Source: Streptomyces griseoviridis
GTDB lineage: Bacteria > Actinomycetota > Actinomycetes > Streptomycetales > Streptomycetaceae
Length of the DNA stretch: 64,000 nt
Assembly: GCF_005222485.1 (NCBI RefSeq)
Contig: NZ_CP029078.1
Coordinates: 8,371,501 to 8,435,500, forward strand
Direction of reading: 5' to 3'
A program made the translations under genes and the position numbers. The first letter of the stretch is position 1, and every line of letters starts with the position of its first letter. The notes beneath the pieces were generated by a model. It was not told where the DNA came from. It worked only from the letters and a program-made list of their open reading frames with translations, and searched no databases. Below are positions 15,138 to 24,772 of this stretch, one piece after another.

Positions 15138-17393
15138 ATGGCATCCACAGACACCGGTCCCGCGGGCGACCGGGCACCCTCCCGAGGGCTGCTGCGGCGG
15201 CTCGGCGAAGGGTGCGCCCGGCACTACGCCGTCGTCATCGTCGGCTGGCTGATCGCCCTGGTGGTGCTCCAGTTCCTCAACCGCTCCCTCGGCGGCACCT
15301 ACTCCGACGACTTCGCGCTGCCCGGCGCGCAGTCGCAGCAGGGCCTGGCCGTACTGAAGGAGCACGATCCGGCGGCCGGCGGCTACGGCAGCCAGATCGT
15401 CCTGCACGACACGGACCAGCCGCTCGCCGCCCTCGCCACCCAGATGTCGAGCACCGTCGCCGACCTGGCGAAACTCCCGCACGTGCAGTCCGTGCAGAAC
15501 CCGCTCACCGAGCCCGCCTCCCCGGTCGGACCGCTCTCCACCGACGGCCGCACGGCCTACATCGCGGTCCGGTTCGACGTCCAGCCCGCCACCCTCGGCG
15601 CCGGCTACCTCACGGGCGTCGACCAGGCCGTGCGGCCCCTGCGCTCGGCCGGCGCCCAGGTCGAGTACGGCGGACCGCTCGGCGAACTGGCCCGACCCGC
15701 CACGAACGACCGGCTGAGCGAGCTGATCGGGTTCGCCGTCGCGATCGTCGTCCTGCTGATCGGCTTCGGCAGCGTCATCGCCGCCGGCATCCCCCTGCTG
15801 ACCGCCCTGATCGGCGTGTTCGGCGGCCTCGCCTGCCTCGGGCTGCTCGCCACCGCGTTCACCTTCGCGACCGTCTCACCCACCCTCGCCACGATGATCG
15901 GCCTCGGCGTCGGCATCGACTACGCCCTCTTCCTCCTCACCCGGCACCGGCAGAGCCTCATGGACGGCGTCCACCCGGTGCGCGCCGCCGGGCACGCCAA
16001 CGCCACCAGCGGACGCGCCGTCCTGGTCTCCGGCTGCACGGTGATCATCGCCCTGGCCGGCCTGTACGCGTCCGGCGTGAGCTTCATCGGCAAGCTCGGC
16101 CTCGCCGCCGCCGTCACCGTCGTCTCGGCCGTCGTCGGCGCCCTCACCCTGGTCCCCGCGCTCCTCGGACTCCTCGGCACCCGCGTCGACCGCTACCGGG
16201 TCCGCCGCCTTGTCGCCGAGACCGACGCCGCCCCGGGCGCCGTCCCGCACGGCACCTGGCACCGGTACGCGCAGCGCGTCGAGCACCGGCCCTGGCGGTT
16301 CCTCGCGGCGGGCGTCGCGATCGTCGTCGTCCTCGCGATCCCGGTGTTCTCGATCCAGCTCGGACACATCGGCGACGGCGCCGACCCCATCTCCTTCACC
16401 GACCGGCGGGCCTACGACCTGATGACCGACGCCTTCGGGCCAGGCTCCAACGGCCCCCTCACCGTCGTCGTCGACCAGAGCCACGTACCGGCCGACCAGC
16501 GCGCCGCGCTCTCCGCGCAGGCCCAGAAGACCCTGGACGGGGTGCCGGGCGCCGCCACCGTCACCCCGCTGACGCCCACCGCGGACGGCGACGTCCTCAC
16601 CGGCACCGTCTACCCCCAGCAGTCACCGCAGGCCGCCGCCACCACCGCCCTCGCCAACCGGCTGGTCCACGACACCCTGCCCGCCGCCGTCGCGGGCACC
16701 GGCGCCCAGGGGTACGTCACCGGCACCACCGCCGCCCAGGTCGACTTCCGCGACCTCGTGGCCGGCCGGCTGCCCCTGATCATCGGGGTCGTCGTCGCGC
16801 TGGCCTTCCTGATCATCCTCGCCGTCTTCCGCGGCCTCCTCGTCGCCGTCAAGGCCGCCGTCCTCAACGTGCTGTCGATCGCCGCCTCCTACGGCGTCGT
16901 CGTCGCCGTCTTCCAGTGGGGCTGGGGCGGGCCCGCGCTCGGCGTGTCAGGGCGGGTGCCCATCGAGAGCTACGTCCCGATGATGATGTTCGCCATCATC
17001 TTCGGACTCAGCATGGACTACGAGATCTTCCTGCTCTCCCGGGTCCACGAGGCCTGGCTGCGCACCGGCGACGCCAGGGCCTCCGTCGCCCACGCGCTGG
17101 AGATCACCGCCCGGGTCATCACCTGCGCGGCCCTGATCATGGTGAGCGTCTTCGCGGCGTTCGTCCTGAGCGACAACATCGTCGTCAAGATGCTCGGCCT
17201 CGGGCTCGCCGTCAGCGTCCTCATCGACGCCACGGTGGTGAGGCTGCTCATGGTGCCCGCCGTGATGACCCTGCTGGGCCGCCGCGCCTGGTGGACCCCG
17301 GCGGTTCTCGACAGGCTGCTGCCGCACATCGACACCGAGGGCGACCGCGGACCGGCCGCGGGCGTCAGCGGCCGTCAGGCACCACCGGGGTGA
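15138..17393 (+). CDS. MMPL-family (RND-type) membrane transporter
   Basis: 751 residues with the MMPL layout: TM1 at about 30-50, a large extracytoplasmic loop, a five- to six-helix block, then a second loop and block. The two family signatures are [17 protein letters not shown] (near residue 255) and [14 protein letters not shown] (near 620), whose Asp-Tyr pairs carry proton coupling. MMPL proteins in actinobacteria export lipids or hydrophobic metabolites with proton-motive force; the cargo here is unknown. GGAGG 9 bases before ATG 15138 sets the start. The 3' end overlaps the convergent phosphatase gene by 29 bp. Confidence 0.9.
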   Translation: MASTDTGPAGDRAPSRGLLRRLGEGCARHYAVVIVGWLIALVVLQFLNRSLGGTYSDDFALPGAQSQQGLAVLKEHDPAAGGYGSQIVLHDTDQPLAALATQMSSTVADLAKLPHVQSVQNPLTEPASPVGPLSTDGRTAYIAVRFDVQPATLGAGYLTGVDQAVRPLRSAGAQVEYGGPLGELARPATNDRLSELIGFAVAIVVLLIGFGSVIAAGIPLLTALIGVFGGLACLGLLATAFTFATVSPTLATMIGLGVGIDYALFLLTRHRQSLMDGVHPVRAAGHANATSGRAVLVSGCTVIIALAGLYASGVSFIGKLGLAAAVTVVSAVVGALTLVPALLGLLGTRVDRYRVRRLVAETDAAPGAVPHGTWHRYAQRVEHRPWRFLAAGVAIVVVLAIPVFSIQLGHIGDGADPISFTDRRAYDLMTDAFGPGSNGPLTVVVDQSHVPADQRAALSAQAQKTLDGVPGAATVTPLTPTADGDVLTGTVYPQQSPQAAATTALANRLVHDTLPAAVAGTGAQGYVTGTTAAQVDFRDLVAGRLPLIIGVVVALAFLIILAVFRGLLVAVKAAVLNVLSIAASYGVVVAVFQWGWGGPALGVSGRVPIESYVPMMMFAIIFGLSMDYEIFLLSRVHEAWLRTGDARASVAHALEITARVITCAALIMVSVFAAFVLSDNIVVKMLGLGLAVSVLIDATVVRLLMVPAVMTLLGRRAWWTPAVLDRLLPHIDTEGDRGPAAGVSGRQAPPG

Positions 17394-18492
17394 GCACCAG
17401 CATCGTCACGTCGTCGAGGATCTCCCGGCAGTACCGGAACAGGTCCGTCCACACCTGGTCCGCCAGCTTCCCCGGATCACCGCCCGCCCCCGCCGCGAGC
17501 CCCGTCAGCCGCTCCACCAGCGGATAGAAGACCCCCGCGTCGTCGCGGCCCTCGGAGACCCCGTCCGACGCAAGGAACAGCGTGTCGCCCGGATCGAGCC
17601 GCACGCTCACCCCCGTCGGCGAGAGTCCGTCCGACAGCCCGAGACCGAGCGGCGTCCCCGCGGGCAGCCCCAGCTCCACCGCACGGCCGCCCTGCACGAG
17701 CACCGGCGCCGGATGCCCGCACGACAGCACCCGCACCGTCCGCCCGTCCGGCGCGAACTCCAGCAGCACCGCCGTCGCGAACAGCTCGGGGAACCGGGCC
17801 GACGCCGAGTCCACCACCAGCCGCCGGTCGAGACGCGCCGCCACCGACTCCAGGTCGGGCAGATCGAGCACCGCCTCCCGGAACGCGCCCAGCAGCGAAG
17901 CGACCGTCGCGACCGCCGAGAGCCCGTGCCCCTGCACGTCCCCCATCACCGCCCGCACCCCGAACGGCCCCTCCCGCACGTCGAAGAAGTCGCCGCCGAC
18001 CAGGGTGCCGCGCTCCGCCGCCCGGTACAGACCCGCGCACCGCACCTGCCCCACCCGGTCGGGCACCGGCGGCACCAGCGCCCGCTGCGCCGCCTCCGCG
18101 ACCGTCCGCTCCAGGTCGAGCTGCGCGTCACGGCGGCGGCTGACGTAGGAGACGAAGACGCTCAGCAGCGCGACGAAGCAGATGGTCAGGACGTCCGTGT
18201 TGCCTGGTTCGTTCAGCCGGAACGCCGGGGCCTGGAGGATGGCGATCACGGCGGCCCCCAGCGCGGCCGTCGCCAGCGGCCCGTACGACAGGACCGCGAG
18301 CGGCGGGATCGCCCCCAGCAGGAAGCCGATGTCGAGGGGGGAGGGGCTCACCAGGGTCGCGACGCACACCCCGACGGCCAGGAGCACCGGCAGCACCCGC
18401 ACCCAGCGCGGCGGCGGGGCGCCGTGCAGCCAGCTCCGCCGGTCGTGCGCCCTTCGGGAGAACGCGAGACGCGTCCGACGCACCTGATTCAC
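17365..18492 (-). CDS. Membrane SpoIIE-type (PP2C) serine/threonine phosphatase
   Basis: 375 residues. Three or four membrane helices at about 30-130 ([19 protein letters not shown] and two following) are joined to a PPM/SpoIIE phosphatase domain at about 155-365. Metal-binding motifs are present: GGDFFDV, GDVQGHG and the C-terminal DDVTMLVL. Such enzymes dephosphorylate anti-anti-sigma factors and so adjust alternative sigma factors in Streptomyces; no partner gene is adjacent. GTG 18492 is chosen because GGAGGAG lies 9 bases upstream; a longer N-terminus would be unstructured. Its last 29 bp overlap antisense the end of the MMPL gene. Confidence 0.88.
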   Translation of the reverse strand: MNQVRRTRLAFSRRAHDRRSWLHGAPPPRWVRVLPVLLAVGVCVATLVSPSPLDIGFLLGAIPPLAVLSYGPLATAALGAAVIAILQAPAFRLNEPGNTDVLTICFVALLSVFVSYVSRRRDAQLDLERTVAEAAQRALVPPVPDRVGQVRCAGLYRAAERGTLVGGDFFDVREGPFGVRAVMGDVQGHGLSAVATVASLLGAFREAVLDLPDLESVAARLDRRLVVDSASARFPELFATAVLLEFAPDGRTVRVLSCGHPAPVLVQGGRAVELGLPAGTPLGLGLSDGLSPTGVSVRLDPGDTLFLASDGVSEGRDDAGVFYPLVERLTGLAAGAGGDPGKLADQVWTDLFRYCREILDDVTMLVLTPVVPDGR

Positions 18493-18630
18493 ACCACCAC
18501 GCTCCTCCACCCCACGCCCGCCCGCACGCCGGGAGCCGGGCGGAGCCGGGTCAAGCCGGGCGGGGCCGGTTGTCAGTGCCGGGTGGCAGGCTGACCTTGG
18601 CGTGATCGACCACGGGACGGCGGAGGCGGG

Positions 18631-19017
18631 ATGGGATTCCAGGGCGAGGTCTGGACGGTGCGGGGCGTGGCCGACGGGACGGCGCATTCAGCAGGAGGGG
18701 CGGGGAGAGGGGCGGATGCGGGGGAGGTGATCGGGGAGATCCTGATCGACGACGCCGACTTCCCCTGGCTGTCCGGCACCTTCACGCCAGGCCCCGGCTT
18801 CGACGCCGTCCGCGACCTCTTCGCCCGTGAACTCGCCCTGGCGCAGAGCGCGGAGGAGCGCTGGGAGGAGTGGGAGAAGGTCTACGCCGAGATCGAACGC
18901 CAGGTCTCCCTCTCCTCCCCGGACGGCCCGGTCCCCGAGTTCCTGCTGCACATCGACGGGGGCAAGGCATGGTTCCGGTGGAGCGACGAACCGTTCGGCG
19001 ACGACGAGGAGGAGTGA
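18631..19017 (+). CDS. Conserved hypothetical protein
   Basis: 128 residues, cytosolic, acidic. Starts MGFQGEVWTVRGVADGTAHS after GGAGG; includes GEILIDDADFPWLSGTFTPG, a helical middle (RDLFARELALAQSAEERWEE) and a C-terminal FLLHIDGGKAWFRWSDEPFG with an acidic tail. The strand-helix-strand pattern looks like a compact single domain, with no catalytic residues evident. It stands alone between the phosphatase (divergent) and the convergent oxidoreductase. Function unknown. Confidence 0.65.
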   Translation: MGFQGEVWTVRGVADGTAHSAGGAGRGADAGEVIGEILIDDADFPWLSGTFTPGPGFDAVRDLFARELALAQSAEERWEEWEKVYAEIERQVSLSSPDGPVPEFLLHIDGGKAWFRWSDEPFGDDEEE

Positions 19018-19063
19018 CGGCCGAGGAGCCGTGACAGGAAGCGGAGGCGCGCACCGGCGCCGG

Positions 19064-19139
19064 CACCGCTGTTCGCCGGAACCGGCCCCGGCGCGTGACG
19101 GCACCGGCCCCGGCGCGCGCCGGAACCGGCCCCGGTGCC
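19064..19139. repeat. GC-rich imperfect tandem repeats in the 3' intergenic region
   Basis: Between convergent genes, a unit of about 22-25 bp built on a GGCACCGGCCCCGGCGCG-like core occurs about three times with small changes. The units can fold on themselves and may act in transcription termination. Confidence 0.45.
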
Positions 19140-19179
19140 CGCAGGCTCGGCGGTCGGCGAGTCGGCGGCCCGGCTCCGC

Positions 19180-20067
19180 TCAGCCGGTGTTCTTGTCCAG
19201 CAGCAGTTCCGCCTCCGCCAGGATCTCCGTCACCCGCAGGCCGAACGCCGCGTCGCACGGGTGCGGGGTGCCGGTGCGGGCGGCGCCGAGCAGGGCGTCG
19301 GCCGCCCGCACCAAGGACGGGACCGCGCCCTCCGTGCTCTCCGGCAGGTCCGCCACGCCCGACGCGCCGCGCAGCTGCACCTCGGCGCCCGACGCGGCCG
19401 GCGGCGCCGTGAGGCTCAGCGTCAGGGTGCTGGACGCGCCGCCCTCGTGGTCCAGGACCAGCTGCGCGGTGTCCCCCGGTCCAGGCACCGCCGCCGCGAC
19501 CCGCCGTACGTCGCCCAGCACCGGCAGCAGCACCGACAGGGCGTGCGGGCCGACGTCCCACAGGGCGCCCTTCTCCTTGCGCCACGGGGTCGCGAACGGG
19601 TGGCCCGCGTCGGAGAAGACCGCGCCGAGCCACTGCGCCCGCGCCGTGAACCAGCCGCCGGTCGCCGCCTGTTCGGTGATCCAGGCCGCGCTGCCCGGCA
19701 CGAACCGGGTGGTGAAGAAGACCACCGAGGCGACCTCGGCCGCCCGCACCGCCGCCACCACCTCCCGCGCCTGCTCGGCGGTGGTCGCGACCGGTTTGTC
19801 CAGCAGCAGATGGCAGCCGGCGGACGCGGCCCGCACCGCGAGGCCGGCCTGCACGGACGGCGGCAGCGCGACGGCGACCGCGTCCACGTCGGCCAGCAGG
19901 GCGTCCACGTCCTGGTAGGCGCGGGTGCCGTGGCGGCCGGCGAGTTCCTCGGCGGCCTCGGGGCGCCGCCCCCACACACCGACGAAGTCCAGGTCGGGGT
20001 GGTCCTGGAGGGCGGGGGCGTGCGCCGCCGTCGCCCAGGGGCCGGTACCGAGCAGTCCGATGCGCAT
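19180..20067 (-). CDS. Gfo/Idh/MocA-family oxidoreductase
   Basis: 295 residues. The N-terminal Rossmann domain opens MRIGLLGTGPWATAAHAPAL, and HLLLDKPVATTAEQAREVV carries the family DKP motif whose Lys acts in catalysis (about residue 92). The C-terminal alpha/beta domain holds the WDVGPHALSVLLPVLGDVRR segment with the typical His. Members oxidise or reduce sugars, inositols or related ketones with NAD(P)H; the substrate cannot be read from sequence. The protein is shorter than the usual 330-370 residues but retains both domains. ATG 20067 opens directly at the first beta strand. Upstream lie three 26-bp direct repeats. Confidence 0.85.
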   Translation of the reverse strand: MRIGLLGTGPWATAAHAPALQDHPDLDFVGVWGRRPEAAEELAGRHGTRAYQDVDALLADVDAVAVALPPSVQAGLAVRAASAGCHLLLDKPVATTAEQAREVVAAVRAAEVASVVFFTTRFVPGSAAWITEQAATGGWFTARAQWLGAVFSDAGHPFATPWRKEKGALWDVGPHALSVLLPVLGDVRRVAAAVPGPGDTAQLVLDHEGGASSTLTLSLTAPPAASGAEVQLRGASGVADLPESTEGAVPSLVRAADALLGAARTGTPHPCDAAFGLRVTEILAEAELLLDKNTG

Positions 20068-20166
20068 CCGCGCCGCCTCTCCACGCTGTCGTCCCAGGTG
20101 ACGGCCGCCGCTCGGGCCGCCGTCCGGGACCGAGCCTCGCACAGGTGCCCGACCGGCGGGCACACC

Positions 20167-20244
20167 CGGTCGCCGAAAAGATCGGGCACTCCCGGCCGCC
20201 GAAAAGATCGGGCACTCCCGGTCGCCGAAAAGATCCGGACAGAA
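20167..20244. repeat. Three tandem 26-bp repeats in the divergent promoter region
   Basis: Units at 20167-20192, 20193-20218 and 20219-20244 share CGCCGAAAAGATC; the first two differ at one base and the third diverges in its last 8 bases. They lie 100 bp before the oxidoreductase start and 113 bp before the cutinase start. The AAAAGATC core is unusually AT-rich for the region. Candidate regulator-binding array. Confidence 0.65.
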
Positions 20245-20357
20245 CCGGGGCCTGACCGCGAGACCGGTGACTTCGCCGGTGCGCAGAGCCCCCGCGCCGC
20301 CCGACAGTGGGCCCGTCGAACGCACCGCCCCCGCCCCCACCGAGAGGACGACTCGGC

Positions 20358-21287
20358 ATGCAGCACCACACCCTCACCCCGCACGGCACCGCCTCCCCAC
20401 GGCCCTCGCGCCGTCGCGCCTCCCGCTTCACCGGTGCCGCGGCGGCCGTCGCCGCGGTCGTCGCGCTCACCACCCTGACCGGACCCGGCGCGCATGCGGC
20501 CGACAACCCCTACGAGCGGGGACCCGCCCCCACCACCGCGAGCATCGAGGCCGCCAGGGGCTCCTACGCCGTCTCCCAGACGACGGTCTCCTCGCTCCTG
20601 GTCAGCGACTTCGGCGGCGGCACGATCTACTACCCCACCAGCACCAGTGACGGCACCTTCGGCGCCGTCGCCGTCTCGCCCGGCTACACCGGGACCCAGT
20701 CGTCCATCTCCTGGCTCGGGCCCCGGCTCGCCTCGCAGGGCTTCGTCGTCTTCACCATCGACACCCTCACCACCCTCGACCAGCCCGACTCCCGGGGCCG
20801 CCAACTCCTCGCGGCCCTCGACTACCTGACCCAGCGCAGCAGCGTCCGCACCCGCGTCGACAGCGACCGGCTCGGGGTGATCGGGCACTCGATGGGCGGC
20901 GGCGGCACGCTGGAGGCCGCCAAGACCCGGCCCTCGCTGCGGGCGGCGATCCCGCTGACGCCCTGGAACCTCGACAAGACCTGGCCCGAGGTCCGCACAC
21001 CCACCCTCGTCGTGGGGGCCGACGGCGACACCATCGCGCCCGTCGCCACCCACGCCGAGCCGTTCTACACCAGCCTGCCGTCCTCGCTCGACCGGGCCTA
21101 TCTGGAGCTGAACGGAGCCACCCACTTCACGCCCAACTCGTCGAACACGACGATCGCGAAGTACAGCGTCTCCTGGCTCAAGCGGTTCATCGACAAGGAC
21201 ACCCGCTACGAGCAGTTCCTGTGCCCGCTGCCCCAGCCGAGCCTGACCATCGAGGAGTACCGGGGCAACTGCCCCCACACCTCCTGA
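20358..21287 (+). CDS. Secreted cutinase/polyester hydrolase (LCC/TfCut2-like alpha/beta hydrolase)
   Basis: 309 residues with a signal peptide ending near residue 47 ([13 protein letters not shown]), followed by a mature domain of about 260 residues. The catalytic triad is Ser178 (GHSMGGGG), Asp224 (GADGDTIAP) and His256 (NGATHFTP). Family-typical segments are [51 protein letters not shown] (the wobbling Trp) and the C-terminal Cys pair in FLCPLPQ and GNCPH. This is the type I cutinase family that hydrolyses cutin and synthetic polyesters such as PET in related Thermobifida and metagenomic enzymes; activity on any given polymer is not shown here. ATG 20358 gives a 46-residue export signal. 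A large hairpin follows the gene. Confidence 0.9.
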   Translation: MQHHTLTPHGTASPRPSRRRASRFTGAAAAVAAVVALTTLTGPGAHAADNPYERGPAPTTASIEAARGSYAVSQTTVSSLLVSDFGGGTIYYPTSTSDGTFGAVAVSPGYTGTQSSISWLGPRLASQGFVVFTIDTLTTLDQPDSRGRQLLAALDYLTQRSSVRTRVDSDRLGVIGHSMGGGGTLEAAKTRPSLRAAIPLTPWNLDKTWPEVRTPTLVVGADGDTIAPVATHAEPFYTSLPSSLDRAYLELNGATHFTPNSSNTTIAKYSVSWLKRFIDKDTRYEQFLCPLPQPSLTIEEYRGNCPHTS

Positions 21288-21298
21288 CGTCCGCACAC

Positions 21299-21344
21299 TG
21301 TGCCGGTGCACCGGCCCCGCGCCACGGGGTTGGGCACCGGCACA
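21299..21344 (+). terminator. Nested hairpin terminator after the cutinase gene
   Basis: Outer arms TGTGCCGGTGC (21299-21309) and GCACCGGCACA (21334-21344) pair perfectly, and an inner CCCCG/CGGGG stem fits within the loop. It begins 12 bp after the cutinase stop. Confidence 0.7.
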
Positions 21345-21433
21345 CGCCGTCCGCGCCACCGGAAGCCGAAACGCGCAGATGGCGGCCCCGAAGGACGCTC
21401 CCCGCCGGGCGGACGACGGGCTTCCGCCTCGCG

Positions 21434-21449
21434 TTACGCGTAAGTAACG
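21434..21449. promoter_or_regulatory. Palindromic element before the LuxR-type gene
   Basis: TTACGCGTAA (21434-21443) is a perfect 10-bp palindrome, and the wider GTTAC...GTAAC pair is also symmetric. It lies just 9 bases before the first possible start of the regulator, so a bound protein would block transcription or translation. Confidence 0.4.
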
Positions 21450-21457
21450 TCCAGGGA

Positions 21458-23026
21458 ATGAGCGGACGCGGAACGCGGGGAACGGCCATGGCGGGAGCGG
21501 AGCCGAGCGGGTCACCGCGCGGCCGCACCGCACTCGCCCGAGCGGTGCGGGAGGCACGGGACGGACCCGTGGGCGACGCCTGCGCGTCCTTCCTGCTCGC
21601 CGCCTCACTCCTGGCCCCCGAGGACCCGCACGCCGCGCGGGCCGCCGTCCTCGCCGCCGCCGACGCGGCCTGGACGGCGGGCGACGCGGCCACCTGCCTG
21701 ACCCTGCTGCGCGACCACCCACCCCGCTCCGGTCGGGGCACGGCCGCACCCGACCCGGTCGACGGTCGGGGCACGGCCGCACCCGACCCGGTCGACGGTC
21801 GGGGCACGGCCGCACCCGACCCGGTCGACGACTACCGCCTCGGTATACGGGCCGTCCTCGAGGCCCGCTTCGACCGGGCCGCCGCACCCCTGCGCCGCGT
21901 CGCGCACGCCACCGGAGGCGACGACACCCCCGAACCGCTGCTGCGCTCGGCCGCCGCCGGCCTGCTCCTCGGGGACCTCGCCGCCGCCCGGCAGGCCGGG
22001 GCGCGGGCCCTGGCCGCCGCCCGCAACCGCGGCGCCTTCGCCCTCGAACCCCGCGCCCTCGAGTACCTCGCCTACGCCGAACTGCGGGCGGGCCGGCACG
22101 CGCAGGCCAGGAGCCACGCCGAGGACGGCCTCCGCGCCGCCCGCGCGACGGGCCAGCGCAACTACGCCGCCCAGCACCACGCCGTCCTCGCGCTGGCCGC
22201 CTCCATCGAGGGCGAACCCCAGCTCGTCGACGCCCATGTCAGCGCCGCGCTGACGACCGCGCGCAGGCACGGACTCGCCCAGACCGCGACCCTCGCCCAC
22301 TGGGCGGCGGCCCGCGCCGCCCTCGGGCGCGGACTGCCCGAGGACGCCGCCGACCGGCTCGCACCCCTGATCCGGCCGGGCCCGGGGCGCGGACACTTCG
22401 CGGTGTGGATGCTCGCCGTCCCGTGCTTCGTGGAGGCCGCCGTCCTGGCCGGCAGGCCCGCCGATGCGCGTCCGGCCGTCGCCGAGTTCGCCCGCTGGGA
22501 GGCCTGCGGCGCCGACCCGCACGCCTCCGCCCAACTCGCCCGCTGCCAAGCCCTGTTGGCGCCCTCCGAACAGGCCCACGCTCTCTACGTCCGGGCACTG
22601 GCCCGGCACGACGAGACCGGCGGCGACTTCGAACGGGCCCGCACCGCACTCCTCTTCGGGCGCTGGCTGCGCCGCAGACGCCGGCTGCGCGAGGCCCGCG
22701 ACCGGCTGAGCGCCGCCCTCGTCGGCTTCGACCACTGCGGCGCCCGGGTCTGGGCCGAGCAGACCCGCGCCGAGCTGCGCGCCCACGGCGCCGTCTCCCG
22801 CGCCGCGGCACCGGCCGCGCTGACCCGGCTCACCCCGCAGCAACTGCGCATCGCCCACCGGGTCGCCGACGGCGCCACCAACCGGGAGATCGCCCAGAGC
22901 CTCGCCGTCAGCACCCGGACCGTCGACTACCACCTCCGCAACGTCTACTCCGTTCTCGGCGTGCGCTCCCGCGTCGAGCTGGCGCGTCTGGTCGAGCAGG
23001 GCGAAAAGACCGCTGCACACCCCTAG
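21458..23026 (+). CDS. LuxR-family transcriptional regulator with TPR-like sensor region
   Basis: Up to 522 residues from ATG 21458 (ATG 21488 is an alternative that omits 10 residues). Residues about 20-430 are Ala/Leu-rich helical hairpins resembling the TPR/MalT-type sensor region; the C-terminal 65 residues form a LuxR HTH, LTPQQLRIAHRVADGATNRE followed by IAQSLAVSTRTVDYHLRNVY. There is no N-terminal AAA/LAL ATPase, so it is a shortened relative of LAL regulators. An 11-residue unit (GRGTAAPDPVD) is repeated three times at about residues 92-124. It follows the cutinase and precedes the PucR-type gene; target genes unknown. Confidence 0.85.
   Translation: MSGRGTRGTAMAGAEPSGSPRGRTALARAVREARDGPVGDACASFLLAASLLAPEDPHAARAAVLAAADAAWTAGDAATCLTLLRDHPPRSGRGTAAPDPVDGRGTAAPDPVDGRGTAAPDPVDDYRLGIRAVLEARFDRAAAPLRRVAHATGGDDTPEPLLRSAAAGLLLGDLAAARQAGARALAAARNRGAFALEPRALEYLAYAELRAGRHAQARSHAEDGLRAARATGQRNYAAQHHAVLALAASIEGEPQLVDAHVSAALTTARRHGLAQTATLAHWAAARAALGRGLPEDAADRLAPLIRPGPGRGHFAVWMLAVPCFVEAAVLAGRPADARPAVAEFARWEACGADPHASAQLARCQALLAPSEQAHALYVRALARHDETGGDFERARTALLFGRWLRRRRRLREARDRLSAALVGFDHCGARVWAEQTRAELRAHGAVSRAAAPAALTRLTPQQLRIAHRVADGATNREIAQSLAVSTRTVDYHLRNVYSVLGVRSRVELARLVEQGEKTAAHP
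21731..21829 (+). repeat. Three perfect 33-bp coding repeats
   Basis: Units 21731-21763, 21764-21796 and 21797-21829 are identical and encode the 11-residue motif GRGTAAPDPVD three times within the LuxR-type regulator. Identity at the DNA level implies recent slippage expansion; copy number may vary among strains. Confidence 0.9.
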
Positions 23027-23172
23027 GGACCGACCGGACGGTATGTCATCCTCGGTCCACGGACGAGTCAGGTGGCGGCAGCCGCCGCACGGGCGACACG
23101 GCCGGCCGGACACCGTGGGACGCCCGCCGCGGACAGGTGCCGCCGGCGGGCCGAGGTTGGGGGAGTACCGCG

Positions 23173-24612
23173 ATGCATCCTGCCGCACGGCCGCGCTCGG
23201 TGGTCCGACCCGGCCCGGTGCCGCTGCCACGGCCGCGCGCCCGGCGCGGGCGCTCCCTCATCGACGCCGACGCGCTGCGGGTCCTGCACCGCGCGGCCCG
23301 GGTCCTCCTCGACGACCTGCCCGATCTCACCGACCGGCTCACCGCCGTCCTCGAGGAACAGGAACCCGCCTACCGGGCCGCCCTGTTGACCGACCCGGAC
23401 GGCATCTGGCAGGAGGCGCACCGCTCGCTGCGGCACAGCGTGACCTCGCTGCTCGACCCGGGCCCGGCCCGGGACGCCGCCCGCCGCTGCTCCTGGAAGA
23501 TCGGCGCGACTCGCGCCGAACAGGGCCTGCCCCTCGACGCGTTGCTGCACGCCTTCAGGCTCGGCGGCTCCCTGGTGTGGCAGGGGCTCGTCGAGGAGAC
23601 GTCCCGCAGCGCGCCCGAGGACGTCCGGCTGCTCGTCCATGTCGCCGCCGACGTCTGGAACTTCGTCGACGAGCACTGTGCGCTGGTCGCCGACGCCTAC
23701 CGGCAGGTGGAACGGCAGCTGACCTGGCGCCGCGAGAACCGGGTCAGGGTACTGGCCGGCGCCCTGCTCGACGGCGCCAGCCGGATCGCCGACCTGCCCG
23801 AGACGGCGGCGGCGCTCGGCATGCCGGTCGACGGCCGCTATGTCGTGGTCGCCGTCGCGGGCGGCCGTCCGGCGGGCTGCGCGGCCGCCCGCGAGGCCCT
23901 CGTACCGCCCGGCGCCCGCGCCCACTGGCACACCGGCGTGGACGTCGACCACGGCATCGTGCTCATCGAGGACGACGCCATCGGCACCGCCATCGGCACA
24001 GCGGAGGCGGCGACGGTCGGCACGGGCACCGGCGACGGCACCGGGGGAGCCGGTGGCGCGAGCCGCGCCGGAAGTGCCCCCGCGGTCCGGGGCGTTCGAG
24101 GTGTCCGGGACGCAGGGCCGGTCGCACGCGGCAGTGCCGGGCGCCCGGGACCGCGGGAGCGGACCCCGGGGCCCGCCGGGGCCGCAGGGGTGCGGATCGG
24201 GGTCGGCAGCGCCGTCAACGGGCTCGCCGCCGTCGGGGACGCGCGGCGGTTCGCCGACCTCGCGCTCAGCGTCTGCCCCGCCGCGGGCGGCACCGTCCGC
24301 CTGGAGGACGAGGTGCCCGCCGCCCTCGTGGTCTCCAGCCCCGACCTCGGCAGGACCCTCGCCGCCCGCGTCCTCGGCCCGCTGCTGCGCCTCGACCCCG
24401 CCGACCGTGACGTCCTGCTCGACACCCTCGCCACCTGGCTCGACTGCGACGGCTCCGCCCAGCGCGCGGGCGAACGGCTCTACTGCCACCGCAACACCGT
24501 CCTGAACCGGCTGCGCCGCTGCGAACAGCTCACAGGACGCACCCTCACCCGGCCCGGCGACCTCGTCGAGATCAGCCTCGCCCTCACCGCGAGGCGCCTC
24601 CTCCCGGCCTGA
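23173..24612 (+). CDS. PucR-type helix-turn-helix transcriptional regulator
   Basis: 479 residues from ATG 23173. An N-terminal helical region (about 30-200; LIDADALRVLHRAARVLLDD, RLGGSLVWQGLVEETSR) leads into a GGDEF-like fold remnant (YVVVAVAGGRP, VRIGVGSAVNGLAAVGDARR) and the C-terminal PucR HTH_30 domain: DVLLDTLATWLDCDGSAQRA, YCHRNTVLNRLRRCEQLTGR. A 65-residue low-complexity Gly/Thr/Ala/Arg insert (about 275-340) separates the two halves of the middle domain and is probably a flexible loop. PucR proteins activate catabolic or transport genes in response to metabolites, and the Liv-type importer begins 160 bp downstream in the same direction, making it the likely target. Confidence 0.85.
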   Translation: MHPAARPRSVVRPGPVPLPRPRARRGRSLIDADALRVLHRAARVLLDDLPDLTDRLTAVLEEQEPAYRAALLTDPDGIWQEAHRSLRHSVTSLLDPGPARDAARRCSWKIGATRAEQGLPLDALLHAFRLGGSLVWQGLVEETSRSAPEDVRLLVHVAADVWNFVDEHCALVADAYRQVERQLTWRRENRVRVLAGALLDGASRIADLPETAAALGMPVDGRYVVVAVAGGRPAGCAAAREALVPPGARAHWHTGVDVDHGIVLIEDDAIGTAIGTAEAATVGTGTGDGTGGAGGASRAGSAPAVRGVRGVRDAGPVARGSAGRPGPRERTPGPAGAAGVRIGVGSAVNGLAAVGDARRFADLALSVCPAAGGTVRLEDEVPAALVVSSPDLGRTLAARVLGPLLRLDPADRDVLLDTLATWLDCDGSAQRAGERLYCHRNTVLNRLRRCEQLTGRTLTRPGDLVEISLALTARRLLPA

Positions 24613-24613
24613 C

Positions 24614-24636
24614 CGGCCGCCCGCCCTGGGCGGCCG
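24614..24636 (+). terminator. Hairpin between the PucR gene and the liv-type operon
   Basis: CGGCCGCCC (24614-24622) pairs with GGGCGGCCG (24628-24636) across a 5-base loop, starting two bases after the stop codon, separating the regulator transcript from the transporter operon. Confidence 0.55.
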
Positions 24637-24772
24637 CACAACCACCGCCGCCCGGCGCTGGGACCGTGCAGCGACCCGGCGTCCACGCCTGTACCGGCCC
24701 CGCGCCCCCGTGCTGTCGTGAGCTCCCCTTCCCCAGACCCGTGCCGCACGGCCACGGACCCGAGGAGCCGCG

